DNA of 64,000 bases from Streptomyces brevispora (GCF_007829885.1 NZ_VIWW01000003.1:1-64000), one strand, 5' to 3'. Counted from the first letter of the stretch, positions 8,719 to 17,640 are shown. Made by a program: numbers and translations. The notes: generated from the letters alone by a model not told the origin.

Positions 8719-9761
8719 AGGCGATCACCGTTGTTCCGGGCGATCCCGGCCAAGTGGCGGTCAGCGACGTCAGCGAACCCGACCCAGCGCAGGGGGCACT
8801 GCTCGTGGAAGGGCGGCTGCTCGGCATCTGCGGGACCGACGTCGACATCGTGGAGGGCGGCTACGGTTCGCCGCCACCGGGCCAGGATCGCCTGGTGATC
8901 GGGCATGAGTCACTCGGTGAGGTGATGGAGGCCCCCGCGGGAAGCGGCTTCGCATCGGGCGACCTGGTCGTGGGCATCGTGCGGCGTCCCGATCCTTTGC
9001 CGTGCCCGCCGTGCTCGCACGGTGAGTGGGACTTTTGCCGCAACGGCCGGTACACCGAGCGGGGGATCAAGGAGCGAGACGGGTTCGGATCCCAGCGGTG
9101 GCGGATTGAACCGGAGTACGCAGTCCGGCTCGATCCGCAGCTCGGCGACTGCGGGGTCCTGCTGGAACCTGCCTCGGTGCTGGCCAAGGCATGGGAGCAG
9201 ACGGACCGCATCTTCAGCCGGGCCTCATGGCGGCCCCGGGTGGCGCTGGTGACCGGAGCCGGGCCGATCGGCCTGTTCGCCGCCCTGCTGGCGGTGCAGC
9301 GGGGCCTGCAAACCCATGTGCTGGATCTCAGTGACCGCGGTCCGAAGGCCCAGCTGGTCGCCGACCTGGGCGCCACTTTCCACACCGGTGACGTCAGGGA
9401 CGTCGGCGTGGTGCCAGACGTGGTCATCGAATGCACCGGTGCCGGACCGCTGGTCTTCGCGCTGACGAAGATCGTGGCGCCCGATGCCGTCATCTGCCTC
9501 ACCGGTATCTCCTCCGGCCAACGTACGGCAGAAGTCGGCCTGGATGAGGTGAACAAGGAACTGGTGCTGGAGAACACGGTGGTGTTCGGTTCGGTCAACG
9601 CGAACCGTCGTCACTACCAGCAGGCCGCCGATGCCCTGGCGAAGGCCGATCGGAGCTGGCTTGACCGGGTCATCACCCGGAGGGTGCCGATGAGCCGGTT
9701 CTCCGATGGTCTGCACAAGGGCGACGATGACGTCAAGGTCGTCGTGGACCTGCGATCCTGA
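8715..9761 (+). CDS. Glucose 1-dehydrogenase-like zinc MDR oxidoreductase
   Basis: A 348-residue medium-chain dehydrogenase that oxidises an aldose to the lactone with NAD(P). The catalytic zinc ligands are the Cys of GICGTD and the His-Glu of GHES. A structural-zinc-like cluster is PCPPCSHGEWDFC. The Rossmann motif is VTGAGPIGLFAALLA. The extra insertion GRYTERGIKERDGFGSQR is characteristic of glucose dehydrogenases rather than alcohol dehydrogenases. It is coupled to the upstream aldose epimerase by a 4-bp overlap. It converges with the FUSC gene, the two stop codons lying back to back without a visible terminator. Confidence 0.85.
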   Translation: MKAITVVPGDPGQVAVSDVSEPDPAQGALLVEGRLLGICGTDVDIVEGGYGSPPPGQDRLVIGHESLGEVMEAPAGSGFASGDLVVGIVRRPDPLPCPPCSHGEWDFCRNGRYTERGIKERDGFGSQRWRIEPEYAVRLDPQLGDCGVLLEPASVLAKAWEQTDRIFSRASWRPRVALVTGAGPIGLFAALLAVQRGLQTHVLDLSDRGPKAQLVADLGATFHTGDVRDVGVVPDVVIECTGAGPLVFALTKIVAPDAVICLTGISSGQRTAEVGLDEVNKELVLENTVVFGSVNANRRHYQQAADALAKADRSWLDRVITRRVPMSRFSDGLHKGDDDVKVVVDLRS

Positions 9762-10961
9762 TCACCGCCCGGGGCGGCGGCGTCTTCGACGAAGGCGGGT
9801 CAGGGGGGTCGAGGGCGGGGCGCGGACTTGCAGGTCGGGTGACTGTTCTGGGGCTGTCCGGGCCTGTCGCGCGACTTCCACGGCCGTGGCCGGGTCGACG
9901 CCGGCGAAGGCAATGAGGTCGGTGGCTGTCATGTGCACGGCCATATGAAGCGCGATCGGGCGAGGGTCCTTCGTGGTGTCCGACGCCTGGAGGCGGCGTA
10001 TCAGGTCGAGGGCGCGCTGGGCCGCCCTTTGCCGGGTGTCGTGATCCTCCGGCGCACTGGCGAGTGTCTCCAGGATGTCGGCGAGTTCCCGCACGGCCGG
10101 GGCCGGCTTGGCCAGTTGCCGGCTGTCGCCGACGCGGTGGGCGGTGGCGATGCGCGCGAGCATCAGGCAGCTCATGCCCAGCAGGTCGAGCCGTCCCGCG
10201 TCGTGGCACTCCCGCAGGACGGTTGAGCCGCGCCCCCACCAAAGGGGTGAGTGACGTGCGATTGCGCTGCTTCGGAGGCGTGCGTGCGCGAGGTCGGACA
10301 GCGTGTCGCGGGTGGTGGGCAGGCGCTGGGCCACCGAGTCGTTGAGTGTTTGATCGTTGCGCTCAAGTGCTTCAGCGGTGTGGCGCACGAGGTCGGTGAG
10401 GTCCGTCAGAGCCGCCGCCTCCGCATGGCGCAGCAGCATCACGGGCTCGGCCGGAAAGACCAGCTGGCTGAAGAGCAGTGCCACGCCTGCTCCGATCAGC
10501 GCGTCGGTCAGGCGTTGCGGCCCCGCTCCGCCTCCCACGGTCACCGCGAGGATGGCGCTGACAGCGGCCTGGGCGATCACGATGCGTTCGCCGCCCAGCG
10601 CGAGGGCAACCAGCATGGCCGCGAAGGTGGCTGCCGTCAGCGCCCCGTAGCCGTGGTGCAGCATGGGCACTGCCGCGTCCGCGGCGAGGATGCCCACGAC
10701 GACCCCGAGGAGCAGTCGCACCGCGTTGACTCCTCGTTCGCCGCGTGCGGCGTTGAGTGCGACGACGGCCGCGATCGGTGCGAAGAACGGCAGCCGGTGG
10801 TCCACGAGATGCCTGGCTGTCAACCAGGCCGTGCTCGCCGCGGCGGTCTGCTGAACGATCGGCCATATACCTGACGTGACCCGCCCCCATGCGCCGGAGG
10901 CGACGTGCAGCAGCGCGCGTCGCCACCGTGCCACGCGCCCGCGACGCCGACGCCACATCAC
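9762..10961 (-). CDS. FUSC/aromatic-acid-exporter-like membrane protein
   Basis: A 399-residue inner-membrane protein. After a basic N-terminus come about six hydrophobic segments within the first 170 residues (PFFAPIAAVVALNAARGERG, LLLGVVVGILAADAAV and following), then a soluble helical domain. This is the half-FUSC architecture of proteins related to fusaric-acid and aromatic-acid efflux. The GERG...N segment after the second helix is typical. The GTG start overlaps the stop of the upstream MFS remnant (GTGA), so the two were co-transcribed. The exported compound is unknown. Confidence 0.75.
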   Translation of the reverse strand: MMWRRRRGRVARWRRALLHVASGAWGRVTSGIWPIVQQTAAASTAWLTARHLVDHRLPFFAPIAAVVALNAARGERGVNAVRLLLGVVVGILAADAAVPMLHHGYGALTAATFAAMLVALALGGERIVIAQAAVSAILAVTVGGGAGPQRLTDALIGAGVALLFSQLVFPAEPVMLLRHAEAAALTDLTDLVRHTAEALERNDQTLNDSVAQRLPTTRDTLSDLAHARLRSSAIARHSPLWWGRGSTVLRECHDAGRLDLLGMSCLMLARIATAHRVGDSRQLAKPAPAVRELADILETLASAPEDHDTRQRAAQRALDLIRRLQASDTTKDPRPIALHMAVHMTATDLIAFAGVDPATAVEVARQARTAPEQSPDLQVRAPPSTPLTRLRRRRRRPGR

Positions 10962-11462
10962 CCCGGATTCGTTCCCTGGGGCTGCCTGTTGAACCGGGCC
11001 TGCAGTGCGGCGTCGACCTGAGTGAAGTCATGGTCGCGGGTCTCGGGGACGTAGCGGGCCACGAACCACAGCCCGAGGGCGCACACCGCGGCGAAGATCC
11101 AGAAGGTTTCGCCCTGGCCGATCGAGTTCACCACCGGGAGGAACACGAGGCTGACCACGAAGTTGGAGGCCCAGTTCACGGTGGTGGACACGCTGGAGCC
11201 GGCGGCGCGCGCGGAGGGCGGGAAGAGCTCACCGATCAGCACCCAGAAGACCGGGCCCAGCCCCACGGCGAAGGCAGCGATGTACACCACCATGAACAGC
11301 AGCGACAGCAGCGCGTTCATGCCGAGGACGAAGGACAGTCCCAGCAGGACGAGCATCACCAGCATGCCGGCCAGCGAGCCGAGCAGCAGCTTGCGTCGCC
11401 CTGCACGGTCGATCAGCCGGATCGCGACGATGGTCATCAGCAGGTTGATCACGCCGATCTCA
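10958..11462 (-). pseudogene. Sugar-porter MFS transporter, C-terminal third
   Basis: The visible part starts GVINLLMTIVAIRLIDRAGR, the RxGRR-type loop between helices of sugar/H+ symporters, and contains PVFWVLIGELFPPSARAAG and PETRD, both hallmarks of the sugar porter family. About 165 residues and roughly five helices remain; about 300 N-terminal residues are gone. The break coincides exactly with the stop codon of the SDR gene, so a deletion joined the two. The fragment retains its downstream coupling to the FUSC gene. Confidence 0.8.
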
Positions 11463-12152
11463 CCAGGGGAGTGTGCCGGCGCGGTCGGTCACCGTGCCGG
11501 TGGGCGTGTCGGGCCCCAGGGTGGCGATACGCACCGCCGCCTCCGCGCCCTCCTCGACGCTCTGCCCGATGTGGCCGGTGAACTCGGTTGCGGTCTGGCC
11601 GGGGTCCACCGCGTTGAAGCGGACGTCGGGGCTCGTCCTGGCGTACTGCATGGTCAGCATGGTGACCGCGCTCTTCGACGAGCCGTAGGCGGCGAGCGGA
11701 TACTGCGACTCGACCCGCTCCGGGTCGTGGGTCAGCGTGAACGAGCCGATGCCGCTGGTGACGTTGACGACGGACGGGGCGGTCGCTTTCCGCAGCAGGG
11801 GCAGGAACGCGTGCGTGACGCGCACCAGGCCGAAGACGTTGGTTTCGTAGACGTGGCGGATCTGGTCGGCCGTCATGTCCTCGGGTGCGGTCACTTCGCC
11901 GAGGATGCCGGCGTTGTTGACGAGAATGTCCAGGTGGCCGGCCCGTGCGCGCAGCGTCTCGACCGCCGCGTCGACCGACGCGTCGTCGGTCACGTCCAGC
12001 TGGACGAAGCCGGCGCCGAGCCGGTCGGCGGTCTTGCGTCCGTTCCCGGCGTCCCGGGCTCCGATCCAGACCGTCTGGCCCGCCTGGACGAGTCGGCGCG
12101 CGATCTCGTGGCCGAGGCCCCTGTTGCCGCCGGTGATCAATGTGGTGGTCAC
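11460..12152 (-). CDS. Short-chain dehydrogenase/reductase
   Basis: A 230-residue classical SDR. Cofactor motif TGGNRGLG lies near the N-terminus, followed by NNAG, catalytic Ser in NVTSGIGS and the YGSSK active site. The short N-terminus with Asn-Arg after the glycine motif suggests NADP preference. The GTG at 12152 is preferred because AGGAGAG precedes it at good spacing; the longer frame adds unrelated residues. The last codons run into the MFS remnant, so the C-terminus may have been set by the deletion (it ends TLPW), although the length is normal. The substrate is unknown. Confidence 0.85.
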   Translation of the reverse strand: MTTTLITGGNRGLGHEIARRLVQAGQTVWIGARDAGNGRKTADRLGAGFVQLDVTDDASVDAAVETLRARAGHLDILVNNAGILGEVTAPEDMTADQIRHVYETNVFGLVRVTHAFLPLLRKATAPSVVNVTSGIGSFTLTHDPERVESQYPLAAYGSSKSAVTMLTMQYARTSPDVRFNAVDPGQTATEFTGHIGQSVEEGAEAAVRIATLGPDTPTGTVTDRAGTLPW

Positions 12153-12279
12153 GTCGTGTCTCTCCTGTGCGTGTCGTCGGAGCGGGTGCTCCCGCAAAAG
12201 CGGTTACCGGGAGCACCCGTTGCGGGATCGGTTCGCGGTGGTGCGGCCCGCCGGCGTCGATGCCGGCGGGTGTCCGGCG

Positions 12280-12603
12280 CTAGTGGGTGGGACGGAACGG
12301 GCGCAGCAGGCGGATGCCGTCCTCGATGGATCCGTCGATCAGTTCGAGCATCTGCGGGACGAGCTCCTGCATCCGGGGCGCGGCGAGGTGGGCGTCGAGG
12401 TGGGCGCGGGTCTCCCAGCGTTCGTAGATGACGAATTCGCCGGGCCTGCCCTCGACTTCGTGGGCCTCGTAGTCGATGTTGCCGGGGTCGTTGCGCGAGG
12501 GGGTGACGGCGGCGGTGATGAACGCCTTGAGGTCGGCCTCCCTGCCCGCCTTCGCCTTCGCGTCCCACACGACGGTCACGTAGCCGGCGGGTGTTGCGGT
12601 CAT
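12280..12603 (-). CDS. Antibiotic biosynthesis monooxygenase (ABM) domain protein
   Basis: A 107-residue single ABM/quinol-monooxygenase-type ferredoxin-like domain. Diagnostic features are the YERWETRAHLDAHLAAP segment with its conserved Trp and the repeated His/Leu pattern after it. Such proteins act as cofactor-free monooxygenases or as dimeric scavenging enzymes. It lies between an SDR and an alpha/beta hydrolase on the same strand, about 55 bp from the hydrolase, and the three probably form one transcription unit. Confidence 0.82.
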   Translation of the reverse strand: MTATPAGYVTVVWDAKAKAGREADLKAFITAAVTPSRNDPGNIDYEAHEVEGRPGEFVIYERWETRAHLDAHLAAPRMQELVPQMLELIDGSIEDGIRLLRPFRPTH

Positions 12604-12658
12604 GGTGATTCCTGTTCTGTTCCGTGCTGACGGGCTGTGTGTCGGTACCGGGCCGGTG

Positions 12659-13483
12659 TCAGCTCTCGATGAAGTCGAGGAGGTCGGCGTTGACGGTGTC
12701 GGCGTTCACGGTGCACATGCCGTGCGACAGCCCCGGGTAGACCTTCAGGCGCGCGTTCTTGACCAACGTGACCGCAATCTCGGCGGAGTTGGCGATCGGG
12801 ACGATCTGGTCGTCGTCGCCGTGCATGATGAGCGTGGGCACGTCGATCGCCCGGAGGTCGTCGGTGAAGTCGGTCTCCGAGAACGCCTTGATCCCCTCGT
12901 AGTGCGCCTGCGCGCTGCCGGTCATTCCCTGGCGCCACCAGTTCTGGATGACGCCCTGGGAGATGTCCGCGCCCGGGCGGTTGAACCCGTAGAACGGCCC
13001 GGAGGCCAGGTCGAGGTAGAACTGGGAGCGGTTGGTGGCCACGGCCTCGCGGAAGCCGTCGAAGACCTCGACCGGCAGCCCTCCCGGGTTCGATTCGGTC
13101 TGGGCCATGAGCGGCGGGACCGCTCCGATGAGGACGGCCTTGGCGACCCGCCCGGCACCGTGCCTGGCGACGTACCGGGCGACCTCTCCGCCACCGGTGG
13201 AGTGGCCGACGTGGACGACGTCGCGCAGGCCGAGGTGCGCCACCACGGCGGCGGCGTCCGCCGCGTAGTGGTCCATGTCGTGCCCGTGGCCGACCTGGGC
13301 GGAGCGCCCGTGCCCGCGGCGGTCGTGGGCGATGACACGGTAGCCCCGCTGGACGAGGAACAGCAGCTGGGCGTCCCAGTCGTCCGAGCTCAGCGGCCAG
13401 CCGTGGTGGAACATGACCGGCCGGCCCGAGCCCCAGTCCTTGTAGAAGATTTCGGTTCCGTCGCTGGCGGTGACGAACGGCAT
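12659..13483 (-). CDS. Alpha/beta hydrolase, non-haem chloroperoxidase type
   Basis: A 274-residue alpha/beta hydrolase of the cofactor-free haloperoxidase/perhydrolase group. The oxyanion motif is HHGWPLS, the nucleophile elbow GHSTGGGE carries the catalytic Ser, and the Asp lies in MHGDDDQIVP and the His in LSHGM. The start at 13483 gives the typical MPFVTASDGTEIFYKDWG beginning; the longer frame is not homologous. It is the first gene of the hydrolase-ABM-SDR run. The remnant LuxR regulator upstream may once have controlled the run. Confidence 0.9.
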   Translation of the reverse strand: MPFVTASDGTEIFYKDWGSGRPVMFHHGWPLSSDDWDAQLLFLVQRGYRVIAHDRRGHGRSAQVGHGHDMDHYAADAAAVVAHLGLRDVVHVGHSTGGGEVARYVARHGAGRVAKAVLIGAVPPLMAQTESNPGGLPVEVFDGFREAVATNRSQFYLDLASGPFYGFNRPGADISQGVIQNWWRQGMTGSAQAHYEGIKAFSETDFTDDLRAIDVPTLIMHGDDDQIVPIANSAEIAVTLVKNARLKVYPGLSHGMCTVNADTVNADLLDFIES

Positions 13484-13643
13484 GGTCTGCTCCTCGTGGT
13501 CTCGCCCGGGTACCGGGCGGTTTCGATGTCTCCACGAGAATGGATCGGCCACCGTACCGACAGCCTCCGTCAGCTGACTGACATCCGGCCAACGGCTCGC
13601 TTACGTCAGTACCGGGGCAGTGCTGGGACCCGGCCGGTAGCTC

Positions 13644-14036
13644 TCACAGCCGGGTGGCCGAAGGCTCGGGAGGCAGCGCCTCCAGTGCGTCGCGGAGCTC
13701 GGCCCGCGATGTGATCCCCAGCTTCGGGAACACATGGTAGAGATGCGACGACACGGTCCGCGGCGAAAGGAACAGACGCGACGCGATCTGCGGGTTCGAC
13801 AGCCCCGTCGCCGCCAGCCTGGCGACCTCCAGCTCCTGCGGGGTGAGGGCCTCACCGGCCTTGCCCCGGCCGGTCCGCGTCATGCCGGTGGCGCGGAGCT
13901 CCGCAGCGGCCCGGGCCTCCCACGAACGGGCCCCGAGCTCCTCGAAGCAGCCGCGGGCGGCGGCCAGCTGCACCCGGGCCTCGCGGTTGAGCCCCTGACG
14001 ACGCAGCCTCTCGCCGTACGCCAGGGTGAGTCAGTG
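13644..14036 (-). pseudogene. LuxR-family regulator, C-terminal HTH only
   Basis: About 130 residues survive. A helical tail (YGERLRRQGLNREARVQLAA) is followed by a complete LuxR HTH with LTPQELEVARLAATGLSN and LSPRTVSSHLYHVFPKLGI. This is the end of a large ATP-binding LuxR (LAL) regulator of the kind that is normally about 900 residues. The frame is closed by a TGA at about 14029-14031, where IS-derived sequence begins, so the gene was cut by an insertion. The HTH itself looks intact, but no start codon with a ribosome site is evident. Confidence 0.75.
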
Positions 14037-14265
14037 CGTTGTGGCAAACCGGATCTCGTTCGAGGTGTGCGGCGCGGGTGGCCATCTGAACGGAGGTACG
14101 GGTGTGGCCGCGGGCATGAAAGAACGGGCCCCTTGGTAGTGACGCGGTTACGACACCCAGCACGACCAAGGAAGCCCGTTGCCCGATCAGTTGAGCAGCA
14201 TCTCTATGCCTGCGTCCACCACGGTCACCCCTGGGTGTGACTGCTACGTGCACCGGTTCGGTTCG

Positions 14266-14446
14266 ATCGCTCCGGGGCGGCGGGCGCGATGCTATCCGAG
14301 TGACATGACGGATGCGGAGTGGGCCGAGGTCCGCTCCGCGATGCCGGTGCCGGCCTGGCTCCTCAAGCAGGGCGGGCGCCCCGAGGCGTACTGCCACCGG
14401 GCGATGCTGGACGCGATCGGCTGTCTCGTGGACAACGGCCAATGCC
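14266..14446 (+). pseudogene. IS5-family transposase N-terminal fragment
   Basis: RCYPSDMTDAEWAEVRSAMP followed by KQGGRPEAYCHRAMLDAI is the DUF4096-type N-terminal domain found on Streptomyces IS5-family transposases. The homology stops abruptly after CLVDNG at about 14446, where sequence of an oppositely oriented IS4 element starts. The rest of this transposase is not found downstream, so the interruption was accompanied by a deletion. Confidence 0.65.
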
Positions 14447-14529
14447 GTTGCTTGAGGGGTGCAAGTAGTTCCTCTCCCGGGCACGGTGACTGCCGGGGTG
14501 CTGGTTCGTTGACCGGACATGCATCCGTG

Positions 14530-15548
14530 GATGCCCGCCGCGTCTTGGGAGCGCAGTACCAGGCCGTGTTGCAACGTGTGACGGAGCGAGTAGAAGGCCG
14601 ACTCGATCTCCCATCGCTCGTGATAGAGCTCCACCAACTCGGCTGCGGGGTATCGGCGGTGGTCGGTGAGCGTGGTTGCCAGTCGGTAATGACCATCCAG
14701 ACGCAGTCCTTTGGCGGTCGTCACCGCGATGTGCGCGTCGATGATCCTCAGCCGAGTCCCGTTGATCCTGGTCAGGAACGATCCGTCCGGAAGCAGCGCC
14801 CAGCGGGCGGGTGTCCTGGTTCCTTTGAGCCGTACCAGCAGCTGTGCGCCGGTGGCCGCGGCCTTCGCGAGGAAGTCGTCGGAGTCGAAGCCCCGGTCGT
14901 TCAGCAGCAGCATGCCGTCGTCCAGCAGCGGCAGCAATTGCTCGGCGTAGCCGGTCTCCTTCTCCGGCGTCGGCCCGAAGACAGCGCCGAGCAGGGCCCG
15001 GTTCCCGGTCTCGCACAGTGCCATGATCTTCAGCATCGGATATCCGTCCGTGCCATAGCGGTGCTTGTGCTTGCCCAGCCAGGCGCAGACTCGCGGCCGT
15101 CTGGCGCCTTGGTGGAGCTGCAGCCGTCGAATGCGACCGTACGCCAGCATCGGTAGCGCACCCCGGGCGTGATCGGCTGCGCTACGGGGCCCGCCAACGT
15201 TTCGAACAGCGACTGGAACGGCGCGACGCCCAGCCGTCGGCGGACTTCCCGCAGTGCCTTCTTCGAAGGGCTCCGTGAGAGAAGCTCGTGAAGCCCAGAA
15301 GTGAGCTTGTCCCACACGCGCACGTACCCCAACTGCGGGAAGAGCAGCAGGGCCAGCACGAAGTACACCCCCACTCTCGACGGCAGCAGGCGCAGCCTCC
15401 GCTGTGCGCCGCCGGTGCGTTCCAGCACGTCATCGACGAGTTCGAAAGGCAAGTGCCGGGTCAGCTCGCCGAGATGTCCTGGAGTAAAGACACCGTCGGC
15501 GACAGTGATGGACGACGTGAGCGTGACGGTGGAACACTGAACGGGCAA
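14530..15548 (-). pseudogene. IS4-family transposase, frameshifted and 3'-truncated
   Basis: Reading leftward, the IS4 N-terminal domain (FTPGHLGELTRHLPFELVDD, PSRVGVYFVLALLLFP) runs to AFDGCSSTKAPDG. At about 15092 the reading must change frame to continue with VCAWLGKHKHRYGTDGYPML, LNDRGFDSDDFLAKA and ELVELYHERWEIESAF. The DDE pieces are thus split over two frames. The C-terminus is cut at about 14530. The element overlaps the end of the IS5 fragment, a nested arrangement. It is non-functional unless the shift is a sequencing error. Confidence 0.8.
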
Positions 15549-15610
15549 CGGGGCTCCTTCAAGCAGGAAGACCTTGGTCGGCTTCCTCGCTCTATCAGGT
15601 GCCCCGTTGC
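15545..15610. repeat. IS4 end region with 10-bp inverted repeat
   Basis: GCAACGGGGC at 15545-15554 and its exact complement GCCCCGTTGC at 15601-15610 flank 46 bp just outside the transposase start. The position fits the subterminal end of the IS4 element. The following 150 bp up to 15767 show no gene. Confidence 0.4.
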
Positions 15611-15767
15611 TGTGACCTGCGATTCCCCTGAAATCCCCGATCCGCTTGACAGCGGCGGATCGTCCCTAACTCCGCGGTCTTGGAGTACTTCCTGGGGGCA
15701 GCCATGGCTGATGTTCCCTCTCATGAGACCCATCTGACCCTTTGTCACCATCTTCCGCATCTCGGGG

Positions 15768-15858
15768 GAACCTCAAGCCCTTCGGCGGATTCATCCGTGA
15801 ACAGCGGCTGATGGAAGACGACGACTACTGGGTAGACCTCGACGGGTTCACCCCCTGA
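15768..15858 (+). pseudogene. 3' end of an unidentified gene
   Basis: An open frame ends FIREQRLMEDDDYWVDLDGF-TP-stop immediately before a 22-bp-stem terminator. The acidic, aromatic-rich tail and the perfectly placed terminator suggest the genuine 3' end of a gene whose remainder was removed by the IS insertions to the left. I do not recognise the family. It points toward the SUKH gene across a shared terminator. Confidence 0.4.
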
Positions 15859-15866
15859 CAGAACCC

Positions 15867-15916
15867 CACACAGGGAAGGCCCCCACGGGAACATCCGTGG
15901 GGGCCTTCCCTGTGTG
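15867..15916. terminator. Bidirectional terminator, 22-bp perfect stem
   Basis: The two arms (15867-15888 and 15895-15916) are exact complements with a 6-nt loop GAACAT. It sits 9 bp after the stop of the plus-strand gene fragment and 2 bp beyond the stop of the minus-strand SUKH gene, serving both. Confidence 0.85.
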
Positions 15917-15918
15917 CC

Positions 15919-16488
15919 TCAGGGGAGGGTGACGCTGCCATCTTGGATCCGCTGACTGGTTTCCTCCGGACCAAGGATTCGCTCCAGATCCTCAAGAACC
16001 GATGCGAAGAATTCCGACAGATCCGGGAAGAGATCCATGGTCTCTACGTCGCCGTCACTCCACTGCCCCACCGAACCTGTCTCCGCGTCGATGAAGAAGC
16101 CATACATCTCACCACACGCATAAGACTCGGCGGCGAAAGGAATCCACTCCTTCCTCCAATAGCCCTCATCCTCGCTCGGACCAGGCATCATCTGATGATG
16201 CAGCCGCTCGATACTCGACAGAGGCAGCAGCGCCCATCCGCCGACGAGGAACTCGCCTTCCGGGCAGGAACCCGTCAGGCCGTTCGACCCATCGAGCCGG
16301 GTGACGGTCCCGTTGTTGACCTTCAGATAGGCACGCAGATCCTCCGGGAACCGAACACCTATCTTCTTCTCCCCAGCGGCGATCTCCTCCTCGCTCGCCG
16401 CATCCCCCAGAGCACGGTGGCTGACCGGGGCATACTCACGCAGCCAGGACACAACCCGCTGCCACGACTCACCTATATCACTCGGCAC
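15919..16488 (-). CDS. SUKH-type (SMI1/KNR4) immunity protein
   Basis: A 189-residue cytoplasmic SUKH-superfamily protein. The superfamily core is recognisable in ASEEEIAAGEKKIGVRFPED followed by LRAYLKVNNG, the later LLPLSSIE and the FIDAETGSVGQW strand. Members neutralise nuclease-type polymorphic toxins by direct binding. GTG 16488 is preferred over ATG 16500: the ATG itself overlaps GGAGG, which is ideally placed for the GTG, whereas nothing precedes the ATG. No toxin gene is beside it; the neighbours are IS fragments. It is either an orphan immunity gene or the survivor of a deleted toxin pair. Confidence 0.8.
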   Translation of the reverse strand: MPSDIGESWQRVVSWLREYAPVSHRALGDAASEEEIAAGEKKIGVRFPEDLRAYLKVNNGTVTRLDGSNGLTGSCPEGEFLVGGWALLPLSSIERLHHQMMPGPSEDEGYWRKEWIPFAAESYACGEMYGFFIDAETGSVGQWSDGDVETMDLFPDLSEFFASVLEDLERILGPEETSQRIQDGSVTLP

Positions 16489-16585
16489 GCAGACCTCCAT
16501 CAAAAATCTACTAATCACGCTGGGGCATTTGCGCGGCAAGGAAGATCCTGCCCCTGCGTCACAAGCAAATTCCAGCACAACGGCC

Positions 16586-17060
16586 AGTTCACGCCCACAC
16601 CGCACCCTCTGCTGGCCCATCTGCGCTGCGGTGACACCTACGCCCGTCTCGCAGCGGGATTTCGCGTCGGGATCGCGACGGCCTACCGCTACATACGCGA
16701 GGCCGTCGACCTCCTGGCCGCCCTCGCGCCCACGCTGGAACAGGCCATGACGACCGTCCGGAAGAAGGCGTACGTGATCCTCGACGGCACCGTGCTGCCC
16801 ATCGACCTCATCGCCGCCGACCAGCCGTACTACTCGGGCAAAAAAAGCACCACGGGTTGAACGTGTAGGTCCTCGCAGATCCAGCCGGCCGTCTGATCTG
16901 GGCCTCGGACGCGCTGCCCGGAGCCGTGCACGATCTGACTGCGGCCCGGACGCACGGCATTCCGGCCGCTCTCGCCGCCGACGACATCAAGTGCTGGGCG
17001 GACAAGGCGTATCAGGGCGCAGGCCAGGCGGTCCGCGTCCCGTTCCGGAGCAAGGGGCTG
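16586..17060 (+). pseudogene. IS5-family (DDE_4) transposase, decayed
   Basis: The segment LRCGDTYARLAAGFRVGIAT, then YVILDGTVLPIDLIAADQPY and YYSGK, is the middle of a transposase with a catalytic Asp in LDGT. After an A7 run at about 16841 the frame shifts; in the new frame an in-frame TAG follows KHHGLNV, then VLADPAGRLIWASDALPG and HDLTAARTHGIPAAL continue, ending around FADKAYQG-like WADKAYQGAGQAV. One frameshift plus one nonsense change plus loss of the C-terminus make this a dead copy. Confidence 0.8.
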
Positions 17061-17061
17061 C

Positions 17062-17481
17062 GTGGATGGCGGCGGCGTCACAACCGCGATCACGCCACGC
17101 TCCCGCACCCGCGCGGCCATGGACCGCCTCCTGGCCGGCCAGCCCACCTGCTCCAACGGCAGCCTCACGGTCGTCGCGCTCGCCGCAGAGGCCGGCGTTC
17201 ACCGCATGGCTCTGCACAAGCGCCACACCGACCTCACGGAGGAGTTCTACGCGCGGGTGCGTACGGAAACGCACCAGACGCCGGAAGTCGCAAGGCGACT
17301 GCGCAACGAGGTTGTCCGCCTGAAGGAAGCTCTCAAGGACTCCCGGGCCGCCGAGGCCGCCTCCCGGCATCGAGCGGAGCAGATGGCCCTCGCGGCAGCC
17401 GTGCTCATCCTCCGGCGACCCGACAGCCAGGACCAACCTGCCCTCGGCAATGTCATCCCGCTCCGCCCGTCGGACGACTAA
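17062..17481 (+). CDS. Small HTH-plus-coiled-coil protein, possibly integrase-associated
   Basis: 139 residues (or 120 from the ATG at 17119). The N-terminal part (LTVVALAAEAGVHRMALHKRH) has the pattern of a TetR-type helix-turn-helix. The C-terminal part (RRLRNEVVRLKEALKDSRAA) is a charged coiled coil. The arrangement resembles the small third protein (TnpC/DUF6262-like) that accompanies tyrosine recombinases in Tn554-like modules, but no such recombinase adjoins it, only IS5 debris upstream. Start choice is uncertain because the IS junction lies within about 20 bp. Confidence 0.5.
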   Translation: MDGGGVTTAITPRSRTRAAMDRLLAGQPTCSNGSLTVVALAAEAGVHRMALHKRHTDLTEEFYARVRTETHQTPEVARRLRNEVVRLKEALKDSRAAEAASRHRAEQMALAAAVLILRRPDSQDQPALGNVIPLRPSDD

Positions 17482-17494
17482 AGAGAGCAGGCCG

Positions 17495-17640
17495 TCACGC
17501 GGCGATGCCGAGCTCTTTGCGGGCCCGGTGGATGAACTCGCGGACGGCCGGCTCGGGTCGCCAGGGGGCGAGGGGTGGCGCGATGGTGTCGAGTACTCCT
17601 GCACAGGATCCATGCGACCGATGGTGGTCCCCCGTGAACC
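17495..17640 (-). pseudogene. Possible C-terminal fragment, unidentified
   Basis: On the minus strand a frame ends VLDTIAPPLAPWRPEPAVRE then FIHRARKELGIAA and TGA. Composition is protein-like and different from the neighbouring shadow frames, but it has no start and no recognisable domain. It is separated by 140 bp from the response regulator gene, which is divergent. Weakly supported. Confidence 0.25.

Noticed and set aside
13852..15315. A single 487-codon minus-strand frame
   Set aside because: It is a chance chain of part of an IS4 transposase, unrelated sequence and an out-of-frame stretch over the LuxR tail; not one gene.
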